Shown here piece by piece: positions 21,445 to 32,115 of a stretch of DNA of 64,000 nt (positions are counted from its first letter, which is position 1; the number at the start of each line of letters is the position of its first letter). The notes under the pieces were generated by a model that searched no databases, was not told the DNA's origin, and was given only the letters and a program-made list of their open reading frames with translations. A program made the position numbers and the translations under genes. This DNA comes from Aegilops tauschii subsp. strangulata (Eukaryota; Streptophyta; Magnoliopsida; Poales; Poaceae): assembly GCF_002575655.3 (NCBI RefSeq), contig NC_053035.3, positions 90,235,322 to 90,299,321 on the forward strand. The letters run 5' to 3'.

Positions 21445-23923
21445 AATATCAAGAATAACAAAGTCTGTTAAAATAGTAACATTTGCAACCACAACAGGCA
21501 CATCCTCACAAATACCGACAGGTATAGCAGTTGATTTATCAGCCATTTGCAAAGATATTTTAGTAGGTGTCAACTTATTCAAATCAAGTCTACGATATAA
21601 AGAGAGACGCATAACACTAACACCGGCTCCAAGATCACATAGAGCAGTTTTAACATAGTTTCTTTTAATGGAGCGTGGTATAGTGGGTACTCCTGGATCT
21701 CCAAGTTTCTTTGGTATTCCACCCTTAAAAGTATAATTAGCAAGCATGGTGGAAATTTCAGCTAAGCGCTCAAAATCCTCATCATCCTTTTTCTTGGATG
21801 GCTTAGGAGGAAAAGGCATGGGTTTCTGAACCCAAGGTTCTCTTTCTTTACCGTGTTTCCTAGCAACAAAGTCTCTCTTATCATAACATTGATTCTTTGA
21901 TTGTGGGTTATCAAGATCAACAACAGGTTCAATTTCTATATCATTATCATTGCTAGGTTGAGCATCATCATGAACATCATTATTAATATTATCACTAGTT
22001 TCATGTTCATTACCAGATTGTGTTTTAGCATCATAAATAGAAATATCATTGGGATTCTCAGGTGGTTCAGTAGTAGGTTCACTAGAAGCATGCAAAGTCC
22101 TATCATTTTTCTTTTTCTTCTTTTTAGAAGGACTAGGTGCATCTAAATTATTTCTCTGAGAATCTTGCTCAATTCTCTTAGGGTGGCCTTCAGGATACAA
22201 AGGTTCCTGAGTAGTTTTACCAGTTCTAGTAGCCACTCTAACAACATAGTCATTATTCTTACTATTCAATTCATTGAGCAAATCATTCTGAGCTTTAAGT
22301 ACTTGTTCTACTTGAGTGGTAACCATAGAAGCATGTTTACTAATGAGTTTAAGTTCACCTTTAACTCTAGACATATAATCACCCAAGCGTTCGATCATAT
22401 AAGCATTTTGTTTCAATTGTCTACTAACATAAGCATTGAAGTTTTCTTGTTTAATAATAAAATTGTCAAACTCATCTAAGCACTGTCTAGCAGACTTATA
22501 ACGAGGAATATCACCTTCATCAAATCTATAGAGAGAATTTACCTTTACTACCTGTGTCGGGTTATCAAGACCATGTGTTTCTTCAATAGGTAATGGATTA
22601 GGATCATATGTTTCTTCAACAGGCGGTAAATTAAGAACATGTATTTCTTCAATAGGAGGTAAATTCTTAACATCTTCAGCTTTAATACCTTTTTCTTTCA
22701 TAGATTTCTTTGCCTCTTGCATATCTTCAGGACTGAGAAATAGAACACCCCTCTTCTTCAGAGTTGGTTTAGGAATAGGCTTAGGAATTGGCTCAGGAAG
22801 TGTCCAATTATTTTCATTTGTCAACATGTTATTCAATAGAACCTCAGCTTCATCTGGTGTTCTTTCCCTGAAAACAAAACCAGCACAACTATCCAGGTAA
22901 TCTCTGGAAGCATCGGTTAGTCCATTATAAAAGATATCGAGTATTTCATTTTTCTTAAGAGGATGATCAGGCAACGCATTAAGTAACTGGAGAAGCCTCC
23001 CCCAAGCTTGTGGGAGACTCTCTTCTTCAATTTACACAAAATTATATATATCCCTTAAAGCAGCTTGTTTCTTATGAGCAGGGAAATATTTAGCAGAGAA
23101 GTAATAAATCATATCCTGGGGACTACGCACACAACCAGGATCAAGAGAATTAAACCATATCTTAGCATCACCCTTTAATGAGAACGGAAATATTTTAAGG
23201 ATATAAAGGTAGCAAGATTTCTCATCATTAGTGAACAGGGTGGCTATATCATTTAATTTAGTAAGATGTGCCACCACAGTTTCAGATTCATAGCCATAAA
23301 AAGGATCAGATTCAACCAAAGTAATTATATCAGGATCAACAGAGAATTCATAATCCTTATCAGTAACACAGATAGGTGAAGTAGCAAAAGCAGGGTCAGG
23401 TTTCATTCTTGCATTAAGAGATTGCTGCTTCCATTAAGCTAATAACTTCTTAAGATCATATCTATCATTGCAAGCTAAAATAGCTCTAGCAGCTTCTTCA
23501 TCCATAACATAACCCTCAGGAACAACAGGCAATTCATATTTATTAGGGGGAGAGTCTTCATCATCACTATCATCAATATTATCAGTTTCAATAATTTCAT
23601 TCTCTCTAGCCCTAGCAAGTTGTTCATCAAGAAATTCACCAAGTGGCACAGTAGTATCAAGCATAGAAGTAGTTTCATCATAAGTATCATGCATAGCAGA
23701 AGTGGCATCATCAATGACATGCGACATATCAGAATGAATAGCAGAAGCAGGTTTAGGTGTCGCAAGCTTACTCAAAACAGAAGGTGAATCAAGTGCAGAG
23801 CTAGATGGCAGTTGCTTACCTCCCCTCGTAGTTGAGGGATAAATTGTTGTTTTTGCGTCTTTCAAGTTCTTCATAGTGACCAGTAGATATAAATCCCAAG
23901 AGACTCAAAGAATAGAGCTATGC

Positions 23924-23941
23924 TCCCCGGCAACGGCGCCA
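23924..23941 (-). promoter_or_regulatory. Primer binding site of element B (tRNA-Asp type)
   Basis: The minus strand reads TGGCGCCGTTGCCGGGGA, eleven bases inside the 5' LTR edge. This 18-mer is the standard tRNA-Asp primer site of Athila-like plant elements. Confidence 0.85.
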
Positions 23942-23952
23942 GAAAATAGTCT

Positions 23953-25354
23953 TGATAACCCACAAGTATAGGGGATCGCAAAAGTTTTCGAGGGTAGAGT
24001 ATTCAACCCAAATTTATTGATTCGACACAAGGGGAGCCAAAGAATATTCTCAAGTATTAGCAACTGAGTTGTCAATTCAGCCACACCTGGATAACTTAAT
24101 ATCTGCAGCAAAGTATTTAGTAGCAAAGTAGTATGGAAGTAACGGTAACGATAGCAAAAGTAATATTTTTGGGTTTTGTTGTGATTGTAACAGTAGCAAC
24201 GGAAAAGTAAATAAGCGGAGAACAATATGTGAAAAGCTCGTAGGCATTGGATCGGTGATGGAGAATTATGCCGGATGCGGTTCATCATGTAACAGTCATA
24301 ACATAGGGTAACACCGAACTAGCTCCAATTCATCAAGTAATGTAGGCATGCATTTCGAATATAGTCATACATGCTTATGGAAAAGAACTTGCATGACATC
24401 TTTTGTCCTACCCTCCCGTGGCAGCGGGGTCCTAGTGGAAACTAAGGGATATTAAGGCCTCCTTTTAATAGAGTACCGGACCAAAGCATTAACACATAGT
24501 GAATACATGAACTCCTCAAACTATGGTCATCACCGGGAGTGGTCCCGATTATTGTCACTTCGGGGTTGCCGGATCATAACACATAGTAGGTGACTATAGA
24601 CTTGCAAGATAGGATCAAGAACTCACATATATTCATGAAAACATAATAGGTTCAGATCTGAAATCATGGCACTCAGGCCCTAGTGACAAGCATTAAGCAT
24701 AGCAAAGTCATAACAACATCAATCTCATAACATAGTGGATACTAGGGATCAAACCCTAACAAAACTAACTCGATTACATGATAAATCTCATCCAACCCAT
24801 CACCGTCCAGCAAGCCTACGATGGAATTACTCACGCACGGAGGTGAGCATCATGAAATTGGTGATGGAGGATGGTTGATGATGACGACGGCGACGGATTC
24901 CCCTCTCCGGAGCCCCGAACGGACTCCAGATCAACTCTCCCGAGAGGTTTTAGGGCTTGGCGGCGGCTCCTTATCGTAAAACGCAATGAATCCTTCTCTC
25001 TGATTTTTTTCTCCCCGAACACGAATATATGGAGTTGGAGTTGAGGTCGGTCGAGCAACAGGGGGCCCACGAGGCAGGGGGCGCGCCCAGGGGACAGGCG
25101 CGCTGCTCACCCTCGTGGACAGGTGGAGGCCCCCCTGACGTGGATTCTTCTTCCAGTATTTTTAATATTTTCCAAAAATAAGTTCCGTGGAGTTTCAGGT
25201 CATTCCGAGAACTAATGTTTCTGCGCATAAATAACACAATGGCAATTCTGCTGAAAACAGCGTCAGTCCGGGTTAGTTCCATTCAATCATGCAAGTTAGA
25301 GTCCAAAACAAGGGCAAAAGTGTTTGGAAACGTAGATACGACGGAGACGTATCA
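23953..25354 (-). repeat. Athila-type element B, 5' LTR
   Basis: 1402 bp, colinear with 14700-16104; the right flank GGAGG at 25355-25359 completes the target-site duplication. Confidence 0.93.
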
Positions 25355-25359
25355 GGAGG

Positions 25360-25808
25360 CGGCGGCACTGAGGGCCTGGTGAGGTGACGTGCGCGGGGCG
25401 TGCCGCGAGCCAGAGCTCGGCCGCTCAGATTTGTCAACGTTGCAGGGACGGACCCATGCACAAGCGCTGTGCCGGCGTGAGCTGCCCCCGTGGGAGGCGA
25501 GAGTCAAGCAGGTGACGGTGATAGATAGGTTAGGCATGGGAAGCGAACAAGCTTAGGTAAAAGCAGGGAAGATACATGCCACTGGGTCAGGCCCGAGCGG
25601 CTTGGGGATGATGCCGCCCGAGGGGCGCCCCCAACAAGGTAGCTAAAGACAGGAAAGAAGATACATGCCACAGGGAGGGACCCATGCGGCCTGGGAATGA
25701 TGCAGCCTGAGGGGCACTCCCAGCTAAACAAACATGGAAAATGTCACCTGGTTCTGTCGATGAAGAGATATCGAGGCAGCTGAAGGTACGCGGCGAAGGG
25801 GCTGCTCC
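25360..25808. repeat. Gypsy A internal non-coding region with a 110-bp tandem duplication
   Basis: Two related units at about 25568-25635 and 25653-25730 both contain GAAGATACATGCCAC, then GG-ATGATGC-GCC, then GAGGGGC-C-CC. No gene is supported. This is the continuation of 13815-14699 on the other side of element B. Confidence 0.65.
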
Positions 25809-26254
25809 TCATGAGCCACCGGGGCCCTGAACCTCGGGAGGCTCTGGGGGTCCAGGCGGTTCCTTGAGGACCGTCTCCATCTCCGTCAGCACTGCGTGAT
25901 GCCTAGCCTCCTGAGCCGCCAGGATGCGCCGCAAGTTGCGCTGATAGGCTGACGACACGCTCAGCAGGCCGAAAGGCATGCGAACGTAGCTGTGTGGTGG
26001 ACCCTCGCAGCGGCCCACGCGCGAAGGCCAGAAAAGCTCCTGAGACGCGGCCCTGTTGAGCCCTGGAACGTCGATGCAGACGCGCAGCCCAGCATCCTCG
26101 CCCGGATGGGGGGCTGCGTTCGTGAGCGGCGGTCGCCGCGCATGGCCCTGGCATCTTGCAGCTCCTGAGCGGTCTTGGTGATGAACTCCTGAGCGGTGGG
26201 CGCTCCTCTCCCTATGTCCTCTTGAGGGAAACGTGCCGCGAAGCACGCTTCCAA
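25809..26254 (-). pseudogene. Gypsy A reverse transcriptase remnant
   Basis: Two overlapping minus-strand frames cover the region. The 145-codon one contains LRVCIDVPGLNRAASQE, equivalent to the RT start of Gypsy elements. It jumps after about 15 residues to YVRMPFGLLSVSSAYQRNLR, equivalent to the MPFGL motif. The roughly 50 residues normally between them, including the first catalytic Asp, are missing. The YVDD box that should follow is also absent. The polymerase is therefore dead. The other frame (FPQEDIGRGAPTAQEF) is the continuation from the protease side. Confidence 0.7.
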
Positions 26255-26353
26255 GTGGTGCCTGAGCGCCTCCCTCGTGATGTTGGTAAGGTCTGAGGCC
26301 CTCCAGAAGAGAGCCCCCGGGCCCTGCCCGAGGAGGGCGCGGGGCGCGCCTTC

Positions 26354-28846
26354 CTATGCGATGGAGGGAGGCGCCCTTGGAGCGGGCGCTGATCCTGACG
26401 AGGTTCCAGCTGCGACGCCACCCTCCTGAGGTCCGGCACGGCGCAGCTGCTTCTTCTTCTTGGGGATGGCCTCTGGAGGGACCTCACCCTTGCTGTTGGG
26501 GTCGTCGATTGCTGCAGCTTGAAAGGCATGCTCGAGGGAGCACACCGCGTCTCTTTCTTCGCATGGGACCGTCATGATTCCGCCGCTTCCTGGCATCTTG
26601 AGGGCATTGTAGCCGTGATGGGTCACCGCCATGAACTTGGCCAGGGCTGGATACCCGAGGATGGCGTTGTATGGCAGATGGATGTGCGCGACATCAAAGT
26701 CGATGAGCTTGGTGCGGTAGTTCTTGCGTTCTCCGAAGGTGACAGGGAGGCGAACCTGCCCTATCGGTGTGGTGGAACCGTCGGTCATTCCTGAGAAAGG
26801 CTTGATAGGCTGAAGCTGGTCATATGGCACTTGAAGGTTGTCGAACGTGTCGACGGACAGGACGTTGAGCCCTACGCCACCGTTGATGAGGGTCTTGGTG
26901 ACTTGCATGTTGCTGATGACTGGGGAACAGAGCATCGGGAGGGCGCCAGCAGTGGCTGCGCCTTTGAGCTGATCTGCCGAGCTGAAGGTGATGGCGCACT
27001 GGGACCACCTGAGCGGGCGCGTGGCCTCAAGTTTGGCGAGGACTGCATTCACTTCACGAGCAAACTGTTTGAAGATACGCTGTGAGGCTGGGGCCTGGGC
27101 TCCGCCCAAGATGCAGGCGATAGTGTGTGACTCCTGAAAGCCCCCAGCCCCCTCGTCTTGATGGTGGTCGTCATTCCTTCTTGGCGGTGGCGGCAGCGGG
27201 GGAAGACTGGCGTTACCCTGAGGACGATCCTCCCGAGGCTGGTCCCTCCAGGCGCCCTCGCGAGGCGGATCCTGCCAGCAGTCCTCGCGAGCCCGGTCGC
27301 GCCACTCCTGGCGCGGGCCACGGTCGTCCCAGCACCCGCCAGCACGTCCTCCTCCTCGGCCATAGCCCCGGTCGCCGCACTCGGGACGCCGAACAAAGCG
27401 TCCTTCACGAATGGCCCTGAGCTCTTGACAGTCGCTGGTGTTGTGGGTATTCAGGTTATGGAAAGCGCAGAACGGTCGGCTGCTCCTGGATGACTCGGGC
27501 TGGTCTCTGCCTCGCTTGGTGTCCGGCTCCGCCGCGAGCAAAGCTGCTCCCTTGCGCTTCACGTCCTTGGCCTTGGCTTTCTTCTCCTCCGGGTCCGTAG
27601 CCGGCAGCTCGAGTAGGGAGAGGCGCCCTTCCTCAGCTCTTGCGCACTTGGTCGCCAGGTTGAACAGCTCCTAAGATGTGCACACCTCCTCGTGGATAGC
27701 GAGCTCTTCCTTCATCTTGACGTCGCGGACACCATCAGAGAACGCGGAGATGATGGCCATATCCGTCACCTTGGGGATCTTGAGACGAATGTTGTTGAAG
27801 CGCTGGATGTACCTCTGGAGGGTCTCTCCTGGTTGCTGCTTGACGCGGCGCAGGTCACCCGCGGCAGGCGGGCGGTCGCGAGTGCCCTGGAAGTTTGCGA
27901 CGAAGCGGTCGCGCATCTCGTCCCAGGAGGAGATCGAGCCTGGAGGCAGGATCAGGAGCCACGAACAGGCGCCGTCTTTGAGCGCCATAGGGAACCAGTT
28001 CGCCATGACTTTCTCGTCGCCGTTGGCCGCCTCGATGCTCAGCTCATAGAGCTACAGGAACTCCGCGGGGTCGGGGGTGCTGTCATAGCGAGGAGGCAGA
28101 TCTGGCTTGAACTTGCCCGTCCAGGCGACGCTACGCAGCTCGGGGGTGAAGGCGCGGCGGCCGGCCGTGGTCGCCGGGGCCCGTCTTGGAGGTGGAGATT
28201 GGTCTTGACGCCCACGTGCCGCCACAGCAAGCGGCGCGGGGCCCTGCCACGGCAGACGATCCTGGCGCGGCGGTGAATGGAGCGGCGGAGCATTCTCTCG
28301 CGGTCGAGGGACTTCTTGGCAGCTTCTTTCTTCACGCGCGGGCGCCGGACGCGGCGGGTCGCGTCGTGGAGCCGCGCGCCTTGGCGCCAGGGTGCCGTCT
28401 TGGGGCAGAGGTGCTGGAGGTCCTCCGTGAGCTATGTCGCCTGTTGCTGGCGGAGGGTGAGGCGGAGAGAGGGACGACGTAGGGGAGCCCCCTGCAGTGC
28501 GGACGAGCTCGGCGATGCGGTCGAGCCACTCCTCATAGAGGTCATCGACCGGGCGGTAGCGCAGGAGCTCGTGCGCCATGAGGAGCGCGGCCCGTGCGTC
28601 CATGGGAGCGCGGCGAGCGTGGGACGAGGAAGCCGCCGGGGTCAGCGACGGGGTGGCGGTGCGGCCGTCCCGCCGCACCGAGGGGTGCAGTGAGGACGCT
28701 TGCTGCTCGTTCCCCGCCGGGCCGGTGGCGGCGTTGGCAGCAGGAGACGGAGAACGACAAGGTGGCCCACCGACGGGAGCCGTCTGAGCGACGCGGGTGG
28801 CTAGAGCAGCCCGGCGCTCAGCACGAGCACGGCGAGTGTCCGCCAT
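26354..28846 (-). pseudogene. Gypsy A gag-protease polyprotein
   Basis: One minus-strand frame from ATG 28846 (MADTRRARAERRAALATR) to 26354, about 830 codons, is broken only by two TAG codons near 28053 and 27672, both plausibly from CAG. It contains a Pro/Arg-rich N-terminus, a retrotransposon gag core (WFPMALKDGACSWLLILPPG), and a zinc-knuckle-like CAFHNLNTHNTSDC. The protease follows with LINGGVGLNVLS. Relatives have Asp-Gly-Gly here; this copy has Asn, so the catalytic Asp is lost (near 26872). FPVT and YNAILGYPALAKF fit the rest of a retropepsin. The N-terminal Arg-rich stretch is GC-rich and gives many shadow frames on the other strand. Confidence 0.82.
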
Positions 28847-28899
28847 GGAGACGACAGAGCAACTAGACACAGAGCGACGGAAAGGAAGCTTCGGCGCAC

Positions 28900-28917
28900 C
28901 CCTACCTGGCCCGCCAA
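28900..28917 (-). promoter_or_regulatory. Probable primer binding site of Gypsy A
   Basis: The minus strand just inside the 5' LTR reads TTGGCGGGCCAGGTAGGG. Position fits a tRNA primer site, but I cannot assign the tRNA. Confidence 0.45.
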
Positions 28918-28918
28918 A

Positions 28919-29833
28919 TGTCGGATCACGGGTTCTGGCAAAACCCTCAAGGTTCGAACACTGGGGTGCGCGCGAAGATTTCCTCCCTACCGATCCACGC
29001 CCTAGCTCGCTAAGATCTCGCGGACGAACTCGACGAACTTACAACACAAAAGACACAAGATTTATACTGGTTCGGGCCACCGTTGTGGTGTAATACCCTA
29101 CTCCAGTGTGGGGGTGGTGGATTGCCTCTTGGGCCGATGATGAACAGTACAAAGGGAAGAACAGCCTCCTGAGGTTGAGGTGTTCTTGTGCTTGGCAAAC
29201 TTGTGTGGGTGAGGACTTGATTCCCTCAAGATGAGATGCCTCTGTCAAGATGAGATGTCTCCTACTGTGGTGGCTAGTTCTACTTATATAGGCCCTGGTC
29301 CTCTTCCCAAATATTGAGCGGAAGGGAGCCAACAGGGGCCGATTTGAAAGGGGACAGCTAGTACGGCTTATCCTGACAAAAGTGGTCTTCGCCTGCAAAA
29401 GGCTCTAGTGGTGACGCCGCATTGGGCTCCATGGTGACCTCCGTCTTGCCATCCCGCTGGTCTTGGTCTCATTGCACCGATATGGAAACCTTTGCTTGAT
29501 GCCTTGGTACTCCACGCCTGCGCTTGCCTCCTTAGCACCAAAGAGGAAACAAGGACACTGCGCGCGCTGACGCCCGCCTGATCTTGATCGTCATGGCTCA
29601 CGTCACGAGAGCCTCATGAGGTTTGCCCTGCCTTGATCTCTCCGCTCCTCACGAGGCAACCTGGTGAGGCCGCTCCTGAGGAGGTCTTGCGTCATCCGCC
29701 TCGCGAGGCTTGGCCCCTCGCGAGGGTCTTGAATGCCTTGTTGATGAAGGTGGGCCGTACAGGCCTGCTACACAGCCATGCCGTGGGCAGCAGGCAGGCA
29801 AGTCTGGGGACCCCCGTTCCCAGAACGCCGACA
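28919..29833 (-). repeat. Gypsy A 5' LTR
   Basis: 915 bp, colinear with 11776-12689 and followed by the duplicated ACACT at 29834-29838. Element transcription should start here and run to lower coordinates. Confidence 0.93.
29283..29291 (-). promoter_or_regulatory. TATA box in the Gypsy A 5' LTR
   Basis: CTATATAAG on the minus strand; the same box is kept in the 3' LTR near 12136. Confidence 0.55.
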
Positions 29834-29838
29834 ACACT

Positions 29839-30840
29839 AATCCCGAAGGTAGAGGGAATGTACGATGGTGATTGTATCAACCTTGGAATTACTTCCAACA
29901 CACATCGTCACCTCGTCCTTAACCAGTCTCTGTTTATTTTGCAATTCCTGTTTGGAGTTACTACTCTTAGCAACTGAACCAGTATCAAATGCCGAGGGGT
30001 TGGTATAAACACTAGTAAAGTACACATCAATAACACGTATATCAAATATACCTTTGTTCACTTTGCCATCCTTCTTATCCGCCAAGTATCTAGGGTAGTT
30101 CCGCTTCCAGTGACCATTCCCTTTGCAATAGAATCACTCAGTTTCAGGCTGGGCTTCTTCTCGGGAGTGGCAACTTGATTGCCGTTCTTCTTGAAGTTCC
30201 CTTTCTTCCCCTTGCCCTTTTTCTTGAAACTAGTAGTCTTGTTAATCATCAACACTTGATGCTCTTTCTTGATTTCTACCTTCGCCGATTTTAGCATCGC
30301 GAAGAGCTCGGGAATCGTTTCCATCATCCCTTGCATATTATAGTTCATCACGAAGTTCTAGTAGCTTGGTGATAGTGACTAGAGAATTCTATCAATCACT
30401 ATCTTATCTGGAAGATTAACTCCCAGTCTATTCAAGCGATTGTAGTACCCAGAAATTCTGAGCACATGCTCACTAGCTGAGCCATTCTCCTCCATCTTGT
30501 AGTCAAAGTACTTGTCAAAGGTCCCATTCCTCTCGACATGGGCATGAGTCTGAAATACCAATTTCAGCTCTTTGGAACATCTCATATGCTCCATAGCGTT
30601 CAAAATGTTTTTGAAGTCCCGGTTCTAAGCCGTAAAGCATGGTGCACTAAAATATCAAGTAGTCATCATATCGAGCTTTCCAAACGTTCATAACGTCTGC
30701 ACCTGCTCCTGCAATAGGTCTGTCACCTAGCGGTGCAACAAGGACATAATTCCTCTGTGCAGCAATGAGGATAATCCTCAGATCATGGACCCAATCCGCA
30801 TTATTGCTACCATCATCTTTCAACTTAGTTTTTCTCTAGG
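29839..30840 (-). pseudogene. Copia gag
   Basis: Minus-strand fragments read in order. First are the N-terminal gag (NADWVHDLRIILIAAQRNYV, WKARYDDYLIF then TAG) and a middle part (30379-30603, GTFDKYFDYKMEENGSASEH and LRISGYYNRLNRLGVNLPDK). The last is a Lys-rich part (FKKKGKGKKGNFKKNG). The zinc knuckle that should precede GHWKRNY is frameshifted, and the text continues as YLADKKDGKVNKGIFDIRVI. It breaks at HSLYLRD where Gypsy A is inserted and resumes at 11770. Gag packages element RNA in virus-like particles; this copy has several stops. Confidence 0.82.
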
Positions 30841-32115
30841 AACATATAAAAAATATAGGGAAGCTACATCGCGAGCTATTGATCTAAAACATAGATATGC
30901 AAATATTATCAGGACTAAGTCCATGATAAGTTAAGTTCAATTAATCAAATTACTAATGAATTCCCACTTAAATAGACATCCCTCAAGTCATCTATGTGAT
31001 ACGTGATCCAAATCAACTAACCCATGTCCGATCATCACGTGAGATGGGGTAGTCATCAATGATGAACATCTCTATGTTGATCATATCTACTATATGATTC
31101 ACGTTCGAACTTTCGGTCTCCAGTGTTCCGAGGCCATGTTTGTACATGCTAGGCTCGTCAAGTTTAACCTAAGTATTCCGCATGTGCAAAACTGTCTTGC
31201 ACCCGTTGTATGTAAACGTAGAGTCTATCACACCCGATCATCACGTGGTGTCTCAACACGACGAACTGTAGCAATGGTGCATACTCAGGGAGAACACTTT
31301 TACCTTGAAATTTAGTGAAGGGATCATCTTATCATGCTACCGCCGTAAGCAAAATAAGATGCATAAAATATAAACATCACATGTGCAATCATAATATGTG
31401 ACATGATATGGCCATCATCATCTTATGCTTTTGATCTCTATCTCCAAAGCATCGTCATGATCTCCATCGTCACCGGCTCGACACCTTGATCTCCATCGTA
31501 GCGTTGTGGTCATCTCGCCAACTATTGCTTCTACAACTATCGCTAATGCATAGTGATAAAGTAAAGAAATTACATGGCGTTTGCATTTCATACAATAAAG
31601 AGACAACCATAAGGCTACTGCCGGTTGCCGATAACTTATACAAAACATGATCATCTCATACAATAACGTATATCACATCATGTCGTGGCCATATCACATC
31701 ACAACATGCCCTGCAAAAACAAGTTAGACGTCCTCTACTTTGTTGTTGCAAGTTTTACGTGGTGGCTACGGGCTTCTAGCAAGAACCGTTCTTACCTACG
31801 CATAAAACCACAATGGTGTTTCGTCAAGTTTGCTATTTTAACCTTCTTCAAGGGCCGGCCGTAGTGAAATTCGATTCAACTAAAGTAGGAGAAACGGAAA
31901 CCCGCCAGCCACCTTTATGCAAAACTAGTTGCATGTCTGTCAGTGGAACCGGTCTCATGTGCATGGACATGTAAGGCTGGTCCGGGCCGCTTCATCCCAC
32001 AATACCGCCGAATCAAAATAAGACACTGGTTAAGCAGTATGACTATCAGCGCCCACAACTCTTTGTGTTCTACTCGTGCATATCATCTACGCATAGACCT
32101 GGCTCATGATGCCAC
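30841..32115 (-). other. Copia leader and primer binding site
   Basis: About 1.27 kb of untranslated leader separates gag from the 5' LTR; no gene is seen. At 32101-32115 the minus strand reads GTGGCATCATGAGCC, close to the initiator tRNA-Met primer site used by Copia elements (TGG-ATCA-GAGCC). Confidence 0.75.

Larger units (their letters stand above)
19962..23874 (-). pseudogene. Athila-type gag and retropepsin-like protease, split by a solo LTR
   Basis: A single frame starts at ATG 23874 and continues to about 21450 with two in-frame TAA stops (near 23434 and 23032). Gag parts include PFYGYESETVVAHLTKLNDI and LKGDAKIWFNSL, then LPQAWGRLLQLLNALPDHP and a Lys/Asp-rich linker. The protease follows with ALCDLGAGVSVM as the active-site loop and MADKSTAIPVGICEDVPV. 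The coding sequence breaks at VILD, where the solo LTR sits, and resumes at 20245 with IPEDDSMSIILGRPFL to the stop at 19962. The order and spacing are normal for an Athila gag-pro; nothing of RT follows. Confidence 0.85.
14700..25354 (-). mobile_element. Athila-type Gypsy element B, nested in Gypsy A, lacking RT and integrase
   Basis: LTRs 14700-16104 (1405 bp) and 23953-25354 (1402 bp) are direct repeats, flanked by GGAGG at 14695-14699 and 25355-25359. In element sense (minus) each starts TGATACGTCTCCGTCG and ends TGGGTTATCA. The primer site next to the 5' LTR is TGGCGCCGTTGCCGGGGA, matching tRNA-Asp as used by Athila-like elements. Gag and protease are present at 23874-19962. An extra 3' ORF lies at 19170-18145. 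Between them there are under 800 bp, so RT, RNase H and integrase are absent and the element depended on a helper. A Fatima-like identity is likely but not searched. Confidence 0.9.
11776..29833 (-). mobile_element. Ty3/Gypsy element A, full length with nested insertion
   Basis: Direct repeats 11776-12689 (914 bp) and 28919-29833 (915 bp) both start TGTCGGATC on the plus strand and end CGCCGACA. The flanks are ACACT at 11771-11775 and 29834-29838, a perfect 5-bp duplication. Internal genes read on the minus strand: gag-protease at 28846-26354 and an RT remnant at 26254-25809. The element's RNA start is therefore in the right-hand LTR. Removing nested element B leaves about 7.4 kb. Integrase is not seen, and the RT palm is deleted. 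An antisense B3-like reading frame lies near the 3' LTR. By rough hand count the LTRs differ at about 4 percent of positions. Confidence 0.92.

Noticed and set aside
27127..28866. Several plus-strand frames of 100-194 codons
   Set aside because: They are antisense to the Gypsy A gag-protease frame, which has recognisable domains.
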